The notes under the pieces were generated by a model. The model was not told where the DNA came from. It did not search any database and saw only the letters and a program-made list of their open reading frames with translations. The position numbers and the translations under genes were made by a program. 7,230 bases of DNA, taken from assembly GCA_018055565.1 (NCBI GenBank), contig JAGPHI010000036.1, forward strand, positions 1 to 7,230. The letters are read 5' to 3'. Below are positions 1 through 6,084 of this stretch, one piece after another; position 1 is the stretch's first letter, and each line of letters starts with the position of its first letter. The DNA comes from Oscillospiraceae bacterium. GTDB taxonomy: Bacteria; Bacillota; Clostridia; Oscillospirales; Ruminococcaceae.

Positions 1-568
1 CCATTACGCCGTGCGGGGTTTTTGCGGCAAGCGCATTTGCGCGGCGTACGCATTCGTCATAGTTTACTTCCTCGATGCTCACCTTTGCGCCCTCGGCGGC
101 GATATTGTCAAAGCGCGGCTTGGTAGAACCTTTTGGCATCAACACCACGGCATTTTGGTGCAGCTTATTGGCCGCCCATGCAACGCCGCGCCCGTGGTTT
201 CCGTCGGTAGCTGTGAAAAACGTGGCTTTGCCAAATTCCTCGGCAAGGCGCGCACTTGTTAGATACGCATAGGTCATCTCTTTCAAGTCACGCCCTGTTT
301 CCTCGGCGATATAGCGTGCCATTGCAAAGCTGCCGCCCAGCACTTTAAACGCGTTTAGGCCAAAACGATAGCTTTCGTCTTTTACATAAAGGCCCGCAAG
401 GCCCAAATGCGTTGCCATGCCCGCCAGTTCTTGCAGCGGTGTTTCGCTGTATTGCGGAAAGCTTGCATGAAAACGGCGTGCCATCGCCACATTTTCAAGG
501 CTCATTACCGCCAGCGCCGCATCGCCTGTTTTGGGCATCGTGTTTTTTGCCCATTCGATTTTGTCCAC
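1..568 (-). CDS. ygeX: Diaminopropionate ammonia-lyase, N-terminal part (partial at window edge)
   Basis: PLP-dependent fold-type II lyase that converts 2,3-diaminopropionate to pyruvate and two ammonia in the cytoplasm. The 189 visible residues follow E. coli YgeX (DpaL) closely from memory: KDESYRFGLNAFKVLGG around residues 63-79 carries the PLP lysine (K75; K77 in E. coli), TDGNHGRGVAWAA at 121-133 carries the aspartate equivalent to D120 (D122 here) and the asparagine loop that holds the cofactor phosphate, and MPKGS follows at 144-148. The start is GTG at 568, chosen because a near-perfect AAGGAGG lies at 576-582, seven bases upstream. Family length is about 400 residues, so roughly half is outside the window. 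It is divergent from the molybdenum hydroxylase gene, as expected for the Se-dependent purine/hydantoin cluster (ygeX-ygeY-ygeW-ssnA-xdhD). Threonine dehydratase and cysteine synthase relatives are less likely because of the FGLNAFK and TDGNHGRGVAW signatures. Confidence 0.93.
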   Translation of the reverse strand, partial: MDKIEWAKNTMPKTGDAALAVMSLENVAMARRFHASFPQYSETPLQELAGMATHLGLAGLYVKDESYRFGLNAFKVLGGSFAMARYIAEETGRDLKEMTYAYLTSARLAEEFGKATFFTATDGNHGRGVAWAANKLHQNAVVLMPKGSTKPRFDNIAAEGAKVSIEEVNYDECVRRANALAAKTPHGVM

Positions 569-575
569 TTCAAAA

Positions 576-582
576 CCTCCTT
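576..582 (-). promoter_or_regulatory. Strong ribosome binding site for ygeX deciding a GTG start
   Basis: The minus strand reads AAGGAGG, followed by seven bases and then GTG at 568. This is close to full complementarity with the 16S rRNA 3' end. It fixes the non-ATG start of the lyase; the next in-frame ATG (codon 11) has no such site and would remove conserved N-terminal sequence. Confidence 0.85.
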
Positions 583-609
583 GCAATTTTGCTTTTGAAT
601 GCGCTATAT

Positions 610-620
610 AAGTATTACTT
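610..620. promoter_or_regulatory. Candidate operator, dyad AAGTA-T-TACTT, ygeX side
   Basis: This is a perfect inverted repeat with 5-base arms around a single T. It lies about 17 bases downstream of the predicted ygeX -10 box, near the start of that transcript. The 12-base string AAGTATTACTTT recurs at 781-792 beside the other promoter of this divergent pair. Position and duplication suggest a repressor or dual-regulator binding site. The regulator is not in the window and I do not recognise the motif. Confidence 0.5.
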
Positions 621-636
621 TGTGCTTTCTACCATA

Positions 637-664
637 ATAGTATCATAGCTTTCTGCCTTGTCAA
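637..664 (-). promoter_or_regulatory. Predicted sigma-70 type promoter for ygeX
   Basis: On the minus strand a consensus TTGACA -35 box (659-664) is followed by a 16-base spacer and TACTAT (637-642), preceded by TG one base upstream as in extended -10 promoters. Transcription would begin near 630, giving a leader of about 60 bases before the GTG at 568. The exact -35 match makes this the best promoter in the window. Confidence 0.7.
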
Positions 665-745
665 CGGTTTTTCTAAAAATTTTTGCGCCGCCTAACAAAA
701 AGTTTGATTTTACCAATTTTTTGTGAAATATACAGGTCTTTTCGC

Positions 746-774
746 TTGCTTTTGCAAAGCAAAAATGCTAGTAT
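746..774 (+). promoter_or_regulatory. Predicted promoter for the molybdenum hydroxylase gene
   Basis: TTGCTT (746-751) and TAGTAT (769-774) are 17 bases apart, with TG one base upstream of the -10 (766-767), an extended -10 arrangement. The expected start is near 781, giving a leader of about 55 bases. A weaker alternative pair is TTGATT at 704 with AATATA at 727. An inverted repeat, TTTTGC-AAA-GCAAAA (750-764), fills most of the spacer and could be an operator. Confidence 0.55.
750..764. promoter_or_regulatory. Inverted repeat in promoter spacer, possible operator
   Basis: TTTTGC (750-755), AAA, GCAAAA (759-764) is a perfect 6-base inverted repeat between the predicted -35 and -10 boxes of the hydroxylase promoter, where a bound protein would block RNA polymerase. 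The sequence is AT-rich and short, so chance is possible. Confidence 0.3.
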
Positions 775-779
775 AAGCT

Positions 780-792
780 AAAGTATTACTTT
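780..792. promoter_or_regulatory. Candidate operator, dyad AAAGTA-T-TACTTT, hydroxylase side
   Basis: This is a perfect 13-base dyad (6-base arms, central T) at the predicted transcription start of the hydroxylase gene. It shares 12 contiguous bases with 610-621 on the other side of the divergent promoter region. Overlap with the start site is typical of repressor operators. Recurrence of the same dyad at equivalent places of both promoters is the main evidence. Confidence 0.5.
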
Positions 793-817
793 TTTGTATC
801 GGTTGGCATACGGATCG

Positions 818-830
818 GAAAGGAATGGTT
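818..830 (+). promoter_or_regulatory. Extended ribosome binding site of the hydroxylase gene
   Basis: GAAAGGAATGGTT lies five bases before ATG 836. The same 13 bases occur six bases before the preferred nanA start at 7002. The ATG inside this string is out of frame with the hydroxylase, so the motif acts as an initiation leader, not a start codon. Confidence 0.6.
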
Positions 831-835
831 GTCGC

Positions 836-3391
836 ATGTATACACTTACCATAAACGGCAAGGAAATTTGCGCGCAAAAAGACGAAGCCCTTTTATATTT
901 TTTGCGCGAGACGTGCAAGCTTACCTCCGTGAAAAACGGCTGCGCCGAGGGCGCGTGCGGCGCGTGCATGATTTTGCTGGATGGCAAGCCCACGCGCGCG
1001 TGCGTGCTTACCACCGCCAAAGCCGCGGGCAAGGAAATTATCACAGTGGAGGGCTTTTCCGCGCGCGAAAAAGAGGTGTATGCCTTTGCGTTTGTTAGCT
1101 GCGGGGCTGTGCAGTGTGGCTTTTGCACGCCCGGCATGCTGATTAGTGCCAAAGCGCTTTTACACGCAAACCCCGCCCCCACAGACAGCGACATCAAAGC
1201 CGCTTTAAAGCATAATCTTTGCCGCTGCACCGGCTATCAAAAAATTATCGATGCCGTGCGGCTTGCCGCGCGCATTTTCCGCGAGGGTGCGCCTGTGCCC
1301 AAAACGGCGTTTACCGGCGCTGTGGGCGAAAATTTTTATCGTGTAGACGCAAAAAACAAGGTGCTGGGCACGGCAGAGTACTGCGATGATGTGCAAATGC
1401 CGGGGCTTTTGCACGGCGGCGTGGTGCGCAGCGAATATCCGCGCGCGCGCGTGCTTGCCATCGACACTGCCGCTGCAAAGGCCATCCCCGGTGTAAAAGC
1501 CGTGATTACCGCCGCAGAGCTGCCCGGCCACGACAAGGTAGGGCATTTGAAAAAAGACCAAAGCGTGCTGATACCCGTGGGCGGCATCACGCATTTTTTG
1601 GGCGATGCCATTGTGCTGCTAGCCGCCGAAACGCGCGAGGCATTGGCCGCCGCAAAAGCGGCCGTGCACGTGGAATATGCGCCGTTGCCGGGCGTGTTTT
1701 CTGCGGCCGAGGCCGCGGCGCCGGGCGCGCCGCTGGTGCATGAAAGCTGCCCCGATAATTTGCTGGCGCACGAGCATTTATCGCGCGGGGATGCCGATGC
1801 CAAAATTGCCGCGTCTAAATACGTGGTTACCACGCAATACCATACCCCGCCAACCGAGCATGCTTTTTTAGAGCCGGAAACGGCTGTTGCGCTGCCGGAC
1901 GGCGCTGGCGTAACCATTTATTCGGGCGATCAGGGCATTTATCAAACAAAGCACGAATGCGCCGAGGCCACAGGCCTTGCCGAGGAAAATGTGCGCGTAA
2001 TAGCCAAGATGGTGGGCGGCGGCTTTGGCGGCAAAGAGGACATGAGCGTGCAGCACCATGCGGCCATTTTGGCGCTTGCGGCAAACGCGCCTGTTAAGCT
2101 TTCGCTTTCGCGGCAGGAGAGCATTTTGGTGCATCCAAAACGCCATGCCTTTACCATGCAGTTCACCACCGCGTGTGACGAGCAGGGCAACCTTACCGCC
2201 ATGAAAGCCACGTTAGTGTCCGACACGGGCGCCGTGGCATCATTGGGCGGGCCTGTTTTGCAGCGCGCATGCACGCATGCGGCGGGGCCGTATCATTATC
2301 AAGATATCGAAATTGACGGCAAGGCCTATTATACCAACAACCCGCCCGCGGGCGCGTTTCGCGGGTTTGGCGTTACACAAAGCTGTTTTGCAACGGAATG
2401 CAATATCAATTTACTGGCCGAAAAGGTGGGCATTTCGCCGTGGGAGATGCGCTATCGCAATGCCATTCGCCCGGGCGAAACGCTGCCAAACGGCCAAAAG
2501 GCCGATGATGGCACCGCCCTTGTGGAAACGCTGCTTGCCGTAAAGCCGTATTACGATGCACACCCCAAAGCCGGCATTGCCTGCGCCATGAAAAACAGCG
2601 GCCTCGGCGTGGGCATCCCCGACGTCGGCCGTTGCCGCCTTGCCGTAGAAGCCGACGGCGTGCATATTTACACAAGCGCTGCGTGTATCGGGCAGGGCCT
2701 CGGCACCGTGGTAACGCAAATGGTGTGCGAGGCTGCGGCGCTTACCCCCGATAAGGTGCATTACGAAACGCCCGACACCGCCCTTGCCCCCAATTCGGGC
2801 AACACCACCGCCAGCCGCCAAACCGTGTTTACTGGCGAGGCCGCACGCCAAGCGGCGCTGCAATTGGCCGAGGCGTTAAAAACAAAGCCGCTTTCGGCGC
2901 TGGTTGGCACCGAATATTGCGGCGAATATAGCTGTGTAACCGATAAGCTAGGCTCCGACAAGGAAAACCCCGTTAGCCACGTGGCCTATGGCTATGCCAC
3001 CCATTTGGTGGATTTGGACGAAAACGGCTTGATTAAAACTGTGCTTGCCGCGCACGACGTGGGCCGCGCGATTAACCCCCTGTCTACCGAGGGGCAAATT
3101 GAAGGCGGCGTAGTGATGAGCCTGGGGTATGCGCTTACCGAGGATTTCCCGCTGATGGAGGGAAAGCCTCTGGCAAAATACGGCACGCTGGGCTTATTTC
3201 GCGCAGACAAAACCCCACCCGTGCAAGCCATATTGGTAGAAAAAAATGCGGATTCGCTTGCCGCCGGGGCAAAGGGCATCGGCGAGATTGCCTCGATACC
3301 CACGGCCCCCGCCGTGCAGCTGGCGTATTATCAATATGATGGCGTATTTCGCACCGAGCTGCCGCTAAAAAACACGGCATACCATAAATAG
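836..3391 (+). CDS. xdh: Selenium-dependent xanthine dehydrogenase-type molybdenum hydroxylase (fused [2Fe-2S] and Mo subunits)
   Basis: Cytoplasmic molybdenum hydroxylase expected to oxidise xanthine or a related purine/N-heterocycle at a Mo-pterin centre, passing electrons through two [2Fe-2S] clusters. Residues 1-150 form the iron-sulfur part: C36, C41, C44, C56 bind the plant-type cluster, and C94, C97, C129, C131 (QCGFCTPG, then CRCTGY) bind the Mo-proximal cluster. From about residue 165 the large subunit follows, with Q366, GGGFGGKED at 394-402, E428, R477, AFRGFG at 507-512 and the C-terminal GIGE glutamate E817. These align by motif with bovine Q767, E802, R880, R912/F914 and E1261. 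No FAD domain is present. At 851 residues it matches the fused architecture and length I recall for the selenium-dependent xanthine dehydrogenases typified by Enterococcus faecalis; its position opposite ygeX supports this. ATG 836 is preferred over upstream TTG 794 because GAAAGGAATGGTT ends five bases before it and homology starts with MYTLTINGK. The substrate is inferred. Confidence 0.85.
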   Translation: MYTLTINGKEICAQKDEALLYFLRETCKLTSVKNGCAEGACGACMILLDGKPTRACVLTTAKAAGKEIITVEGFSAREKEVYAFAFVSCGAVQCGFCTPGMLISAKALLHANPAPTDSDIKAALKHNLCRCTGYQKIIDAVRLAARIFREGAPVPKTAFTGAVGENFYRVDAKNKVLGTAEYCDDVQMPGLLHGGVVRSEYPRARVLAIDTAAAKAIPGVKAVITAAELPGHDKVGHLKKDQSVLIPVGGITHFLGDAIVLLAAETREALAAAKAAVHVEYAPLPGVFSAAEAAAPGAPLVHESCPDNLLAHEHLSRGDADAKIAASKYVVTTQYHTPPTEHAFLEPETAVALPDGAGVTIYSGDQGIYQTKHECAEATGLAEENVRVIAKMVGGGFGGKEDMSVQHHAAILALAANAPVKLSLSRQESILVHPKRHAFTMQFTTACDEQGNLTAMKATLVSDTGAVASLGGPVLQRACTHAAGPYHYQDIEIDGKAYYTNNPPAGAFRGFGVTQSCFATECNINLLAEKVGISPWEMRYRNAIRPGETLPNGQKADDGTALVETLLAVKPYYDAHPKAGIACAMKNSGLGVGIPDVGRCRLAVEADGVHIYTSAACIGQGLGTVVTQMVCEAAALTPDKVHYETPDTALAPNSGNTTASRQTVFTGEAARQAALQLAEALKTKPLSALVGTEYCGEYSCVTDKLGSDKENPVSHVAYGYATHLVDLDENGLIKTVLAAHDVGRAINPLSTEGQIEGGVVMSLGYALTEDFPLMEGKPLAKYGTLGLFRADKTPPVQAILVEKNADSLAAGAKGIGEIASIPTAPAVQLAYYQYDGVFRTELPLKNTAYHK

Positions 3392-3440
3392 AGGGCAGAG
3401 ATTAGAGGTCAGAAGTCAGAATTAGCGGGGCATCGGACGT

Positions 3441-3456
3441 TAAAAAATATTTTTTA
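3441..3456. repeat. Perfect AT palindrome TAAAAAATATTTTTTA
   Basis: A 16-base perfect palindrome of A6 and T6 tracts lies 50 bases after the hydroxylase stop. It could melt or bend DNA, or act as a weak bidirectional terminator together with flanking sequence. With no GC stem, a true terminator is unlikely here. Confidence 0.4.
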
Positions 3457-3470
3457 CTCGAACAAAAACC

Positions 3471-3498
3471 GTACGGGCGGATTGCATATCCGCCCGTA
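3471..3498 (+). repeat. REP-like palindromic repeat, copy 1
   Basis: TACGGGCGGAT (3472-3482) and ATCCGCCCGTA (3488-3498) form an 11-bp perfect stem with a 5-base loop. Positions 3471-3496 match copy 2 (3575-3600) at 24 of 26 bases in direct orientation. No T-run follows, so it is a repeat-family member and not a standard terminator. Confidence 0.75.
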
Positions 3499-3574
3499 GA
3501 TTAGCATAAACGTTTAAACGCGAAATGCGCCGCATCCCCGCAGACCCCTTACCTCTATTATCTGGCCTTTAACC

Positions 3575-3600
3575 GTAGGGGCGGATTCCATATCCGCCCG
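3575..3600 (+). repeat. REP-like palindromic repeat, copy 2
   Basis: GGGCGGAT and ATCCGCCC make an 8-bp stem around the loop TCCAT, preceded by GTAG. The 26 bases are identical to the reverse complement of 3695-3720. Copies 2 and 3 therefore form perfect inverted repeats about 94 bases apart, like the ends of a miniature element. Confidence 0.75.
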
Positions 3601-3694
3601 AAAATTGGCCACACGCTGCAATGATTATAAATGCACAAACGCACCCAAACAATTTTGGCCGATACCCGCATGTGTGTTCTGGTTCTTGCCTTTG

Positions 3695-3720
3695 CGGGCG
3701 GATATGGAATCCGCCCCTAC
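3695..3720 (-). repeat. REP-like palindromic repeat, copy 3 (inverted)
   Basis: This is an exact 26-base reverse complement of copy 2, with internal ATCCGCCC/GGGCGGAT stem arms. Together the three copies show a repeat family confined to this intergenic space within the window. I recall similar GGGCGGAT...ATCCGCCC strings between genes of gut Clostridia, but cannot verify it here. Confidence 0.75.
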
Positions 3721-3796
3721 ATCACAAATGCAGAATTTCTGACATTGTATGGTTTGGCGATGCATCCGCCCCAAAACCCCTGCCCTGCCAGCACAC

Positions 3797-3844
3797 AAAA
3801 CACCCTGTAAAATGGCTTCTCATAACCATTTTACAGGGTGTTTT
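3797..3844. terminator. Bidirectional rho-independent terminator
   Basis: Arms at 3797-3815 and 3826-3844 are perfectly complementary over 19 bases, with a 10-base loop (CTTCTCATAA). The core stem CACCCTGTAAAATGG is flanked by AAAA on the left and TTTTT on the right, so both strands give a hairpin followed by a U-run. It sits between converging genes, 70 bases after the epimerase stop and about 405 after the hydroxylase stop, and can end both transcripts. Confidence 0.92.
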
Positions 3845-3913
3845 TACAGTATATATTGTTTTGTGCCATTGTATTGCAAATGCATTTACGGCAAAATTAC
3901 TTACATTTTGGGT

Positions 3914-5125
3914 TTATTTCTCCAGCAAATCGCCCAAAATGCAATCCGTCATAATTAGCGCGCGCGGCAAATGGAACGGCCCCTTAAACGTGCTGCCCTT
4001 GCAAGGCGGCTCTGTGGGTTTGCCATCGCGGCGCAAATAGCCGTACCATTCGCCATATTCTCTATCCGAAAAATAGGCTTTGCAATAATCGAGTGTTTTT
4101 TCGTACCATGTGAGATACTTTTCGTCACCAGTTTCGCGGTAAAACAGCAAGCTGGCAATCATAATTTCGTTATGCGGCCACCAAAGCTTCATATCGTGCT
4201 CGTATGCTTCGGGGGGCAGGCCCTTGCAATCGCGGAAATATAAAAGCCCGCCATATTCCTTGTCCCAGCCGCCCTCAATGGCAAAGCAGAACACCTCGGC
4301 CGCTTTTTGCATCAGCGCCGCATCCCCTGTTTGCTTTGCGCGGTCAGCCAAAAACCAGCTGCATTCAATGTCGTGCCCGGGGTTTACCATGCGCCCCGCC
4401 GTGTATTCGCCTTCAAACTCACCGTTCATGCCCACAGATTCCAGTGTGCACTGCATCTCGGGCTTGTGGTGATATTTGAAAATTGTTTCCACACATTCGG
4501 CTGCGCGTGCATCGTAAAGCGCCGCATTTTCGGCATCCAAACGGCGCATAACAGAAGTGATGTTTAAATAAATCATCGGGTCGGCAAGTGCGCGGCCAGT
4601 GCGCGTTTCGGGTATGGTTTTCGGGCCCATGCCTGTAGGGTCGCTGATAAGGCCGTTATTCAGCTGCCAAATGCGCTCGTAAGCGCTGCGCGCGCGCAAA
4701 AGGCAGTCCTTGTCGCCCGTTACGCCGTAATATTCGGCATTGGCCATCGCATAAAAGCCCTCGGAAAAGCAATATCTGCGCTGGCGCAATGGTTTGCCAT
4801 CTGCCGTAACCGTAAAATACATGCGGTCGCCCGCCGCGCGGTTAATGCAATGGCGCTCCATAAAGTCTAAGCAGGATTTTGCGGCAGCCAGCCATTCGGG
4901 CTTTGCGCCGTAGGTTTTGCATAAATACGAAAACGTCCATGCGCAGCGCCCCTGCATCCACACGCTTTTGTCTGTGGAAAACACCTTGCCTGTGCGGTCA
5001 AGGCAGGTATATACGCCGCCATGCTCTTTATCCATGCCGTTTTCCAGCCAAAAGCGCACGCAAATGGCCAGCTCTTCCTGTGTCCACTCACGATATGCCT
5101 GCAATTTTGCTTTATCCATGTTCAT
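3914..5125 (-). CDS. N-acylglucosamine 2-epimerase (AGE family)
   Basis: Cytoplasmic (alpha/alpha)6-barrel enzyme predicted to interconvert N-acetylmannosamine and N-acetylglucosamine, unphosphorylated. The 403 residues match the family length of about 400. Residues expected for catalysis are present: MQGR with R60, PGHDIE with H251, WWPHNE with E320, and PFHLPRA with H385; these correspond to R57, H239, E308 and H372 of the cyanobacterial enzyme as I recall them. Other family signatures are HGGVYTCLDR near the N-terminus and WDKEYGGLLYF around 287-297. The start at 5125 is preferred over the adjacent ATG at 5128, because AGGA at 5132-5135 is then six bases away and not three; ATG 5119 is also possible. 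It follows the kinase by about 45 bases, last in the nan operon and directly before the terminator. Cellobiose 2-epimerase or an aldose-ketose isomerase of the same superfamily is the alternative, but the nanA neighbour favours AGE. Confidence 0.88.
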   Translation of the reverse strand: MNMDKAKLQAYREWTQEELAICVRFWLENGMDKEHGGVYTCLDRTGKVFSTDKSVWMQGRCAWTFSYLCKTYGAKPEWLAAAKSCLDFMERHCINRAAGDRMYFTVTADGKPLRQRRYCFSEGFYAMANAEYYGVTGDKDCLLRARSAYERIWQLNNGLISDPTGMGPKTIPETRTGRALADPMIYLNITSVMRRLDAENAALYDARAAECVETIFKYHHKPEMQCTLESVGMNGEFEGEYTAGRMVNPGHDIECSWFLADRAKQTGDAALMQKAAEVFCFAIEGGWDKEYGGLLYFRDCKGLPPEAYEHDMKLWWPHNEIMIASLLFYRETGDEKYLTWYEKTLDYCKAYFSDREYGEWYGYLRRDGKPTEPPCKGSTFKGPFHLPRALIMTDCILGDLLEK

Positions 5126-5170
5126 CATCTTTCCTGATAGTGCGCCGCCTTTGCGGGCACCCTGTAAATT

Positions 5171-6040
5171 TTAAATAAGGCTCGCCAAATGTGCAGCGCC
5201 CAAAAGCCCTGCGTTGTTGCCCAGTGCCGCTGGCAAAAGGCGGCAATCGCGAAAGCTGGGCTTTGTGCTGGCCGAAAGAATGGCCGTTAAATTTAACACG
5301 ATGTACGGCTCTTTCATGATGCCGCCACCCAGCACAATGGCGCTGGGATTAAACGTATGTATCAAACAAATCAGCCCATAGCTGATTTCTCGAATCCAAT
5401 CATCCACCAGCATTTTCACTTCGGGGATATCCATTGCCGCAAACACCGCGCGCCCGCTATCGAGCTTTGGCGAAAGCGCCAAAGCGCGGCGCACCAAAGC
5501 ACTGGTGCTGGCATATCGCTCATAGCTGCCAGAGCCCACATCTCCCGGCACCATTGCGCCCGGATGGGTAACAAGCCCGCCAAATTCGCCTGCGGAATAA
5601 CGGCTGCCACGATATAAACGCTTGTTGATAATCACGGCGCCGCCAATGCCCGTGCCATAATTGACACATAAAAAATCTTTAAATTCACGCCCCGCGCCAA
5701 ACATCAATTCGCCCATTGCGGCGGCATTTACATCGTTTTCCACCACAAAGGGCAGCCCTAATGCATCGCAAAATTCTTTTTTCAGATTCATGCCGGTATA
5801 GCCTGGGATATTGTCGGCAAGGCGAATCATGCCCTTATCCACATCCACTTCGCCCGCGGTGGAAAGGCCCACGCGGTCGATTTCGCCAAAGCTTTTCACA
5901 ATTTCAATGGCCTTTGCAATGACAGCCGGGCCGCCCATATGTGCGCCGGTAACATGCTCTGTCACCTCGCCCAAAACGCCGTTTTCCACCACAGCTGCTT
6001 TAATAAAAGTGCCGCCCAAATCCAATGCTGCTATTTTCAA
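5171..6040 (-). CDS. ROK-family sugar kinase, probable ManNAc or GlcNAc kinase
   Basis: ATP-dependent cytoplasmic kinase of 289 residues, expected to phosphorylate N-acetylmannosamine or N-acetylglucosamine at C6. The N-terminal phosphate loop LDLGGTFIKAAV (6-17), catalytic aspartate D103 in ENDVNAAAMGE, the second phosphate motif NYGTGIGGA (127-135), GEFGG (151-155) and the adenosine motif VLGGGI near 251 are in order. The usual ROK zinc site (GH, then CxCGxxGCxE) is absent: G155 replaces the histidine and DVGSGSYERYAS around 167-178 replaces the cysteines, although the glutamate (E173) remains. There is no DNA-binding domain, so it is a kinase and not a ROK repressor. The start is TTG at 6040, set by AGGAGGA at 6047-6053 six bases upstream, with no in-frame ATG nearby. 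It lies between nanA and the epimerase. If the epimerase acts first, the substrate would be GlcNAc, as with Bacteroides RokA. A glucokinase role cannot be excluded. Confidence 0.87.
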   Translation of the reverse strand: MKIAALDLGGTFIKAAVVENGVLGEVTEHVTGAHMGGPAVIAKAIEIVKSFGEIDRVGLSTAGEVDVDKGMIRLADNIPGYTGMNLKKEFCDALGLPFVVENDVNAAAMGELMFGAGREFKDFLCVNYGTGIGGAVIINKRLYRGSRYSAGEFGGLVTHPGAMVPGDVGSGSYERYASTSALVRRALALSPKLDSGRAVFAAMDIPEVKMLVDDWIREISYGLICLIHTFNPSAIVLGGGIMKEPYIVLNLTAILSASTKPSFRDCRLLPAALGNNAGLLGAAHLASLI

Positions 6041-6046
6041 CGCAAA

Positions 6047-6053
6047 TCCTCCT
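6047..6053 (-). promoter_or_regulatory. Ribosome binding site deciding a TTG start of the kinase
   Basis: AGGAGGA on the minus strand is followed by six bases and TTG. The encoded MKIAALDLGGT begins where ROK kinases normally begin, so the rare TTG start is well supported. Confidence 0.85.
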
Positions 6054-6084
6054 GTTTTTGCAATGCCCGTGCCCTGTGTAAACG

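Larger units (their letters stand above)
3392..3913. other. Gene-free converging region with repeats and terminator
   Basis: These 522 bases separate the ends of the plus-strand hydroxylase gene and the minus-strand epimerase gene. I find no convincing protein: open frames here have no family motifs and run into the epimerase antisense. The region holds a short tandem GTCAGAA x2 (3408-3421), a 16-base AT palindrome (3441-3456), three GC-rich palindromic repeats (3469-3720) and a hairpin terminator (3797-3844). The hydroxylase stop is over 400 bases from that terminator, so the repeats would lie in its 3' untranslated region. Confidence 0.7.

Noticed and set aside
794..835. In-frame TTG start 14 codons upstream of the hydroxylase start
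   Set aside because: It has no ribosome binding site, overlaps the predicted transcription start and dyad, and adds residues not expected before the MYTLTINGK ferredoxin-like strand.
1336..1917. Minus-strand 193-codon open frame, and others inside the hydroxylase gene
   Set aside because: They are shadows of a GC-rich gene with clear catalytic residues; low-complexity Ala/Ser-rich translations with no motifs.
836..3391. Selenocysteine (in-frame UGA) in the hydroxylase
   Set aside because: The reading frame has no internal UGA; in this enzyme group selenium is a labile cofactor atom at the Mo site, not selenocysteine.
3408..3421. Tandem GTCAGAA x2
   Set aside because: Only two short units; could be a microsatellite-like stretch but too short to call a functional feature.
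3469..3720. The three repeats as a CRISPR array
   Set aside because: Copies differ in orientation, spacing is uneven (about 80 and 94 bases), and no cas genes are present.
3621..4040. Plus-strand 139-codon open frame across the converging region
   Set aside because: It runs through a repeat copy, the terminator hairpin and then antisense to the epimerase end; no ribosome binding site and no family motif.
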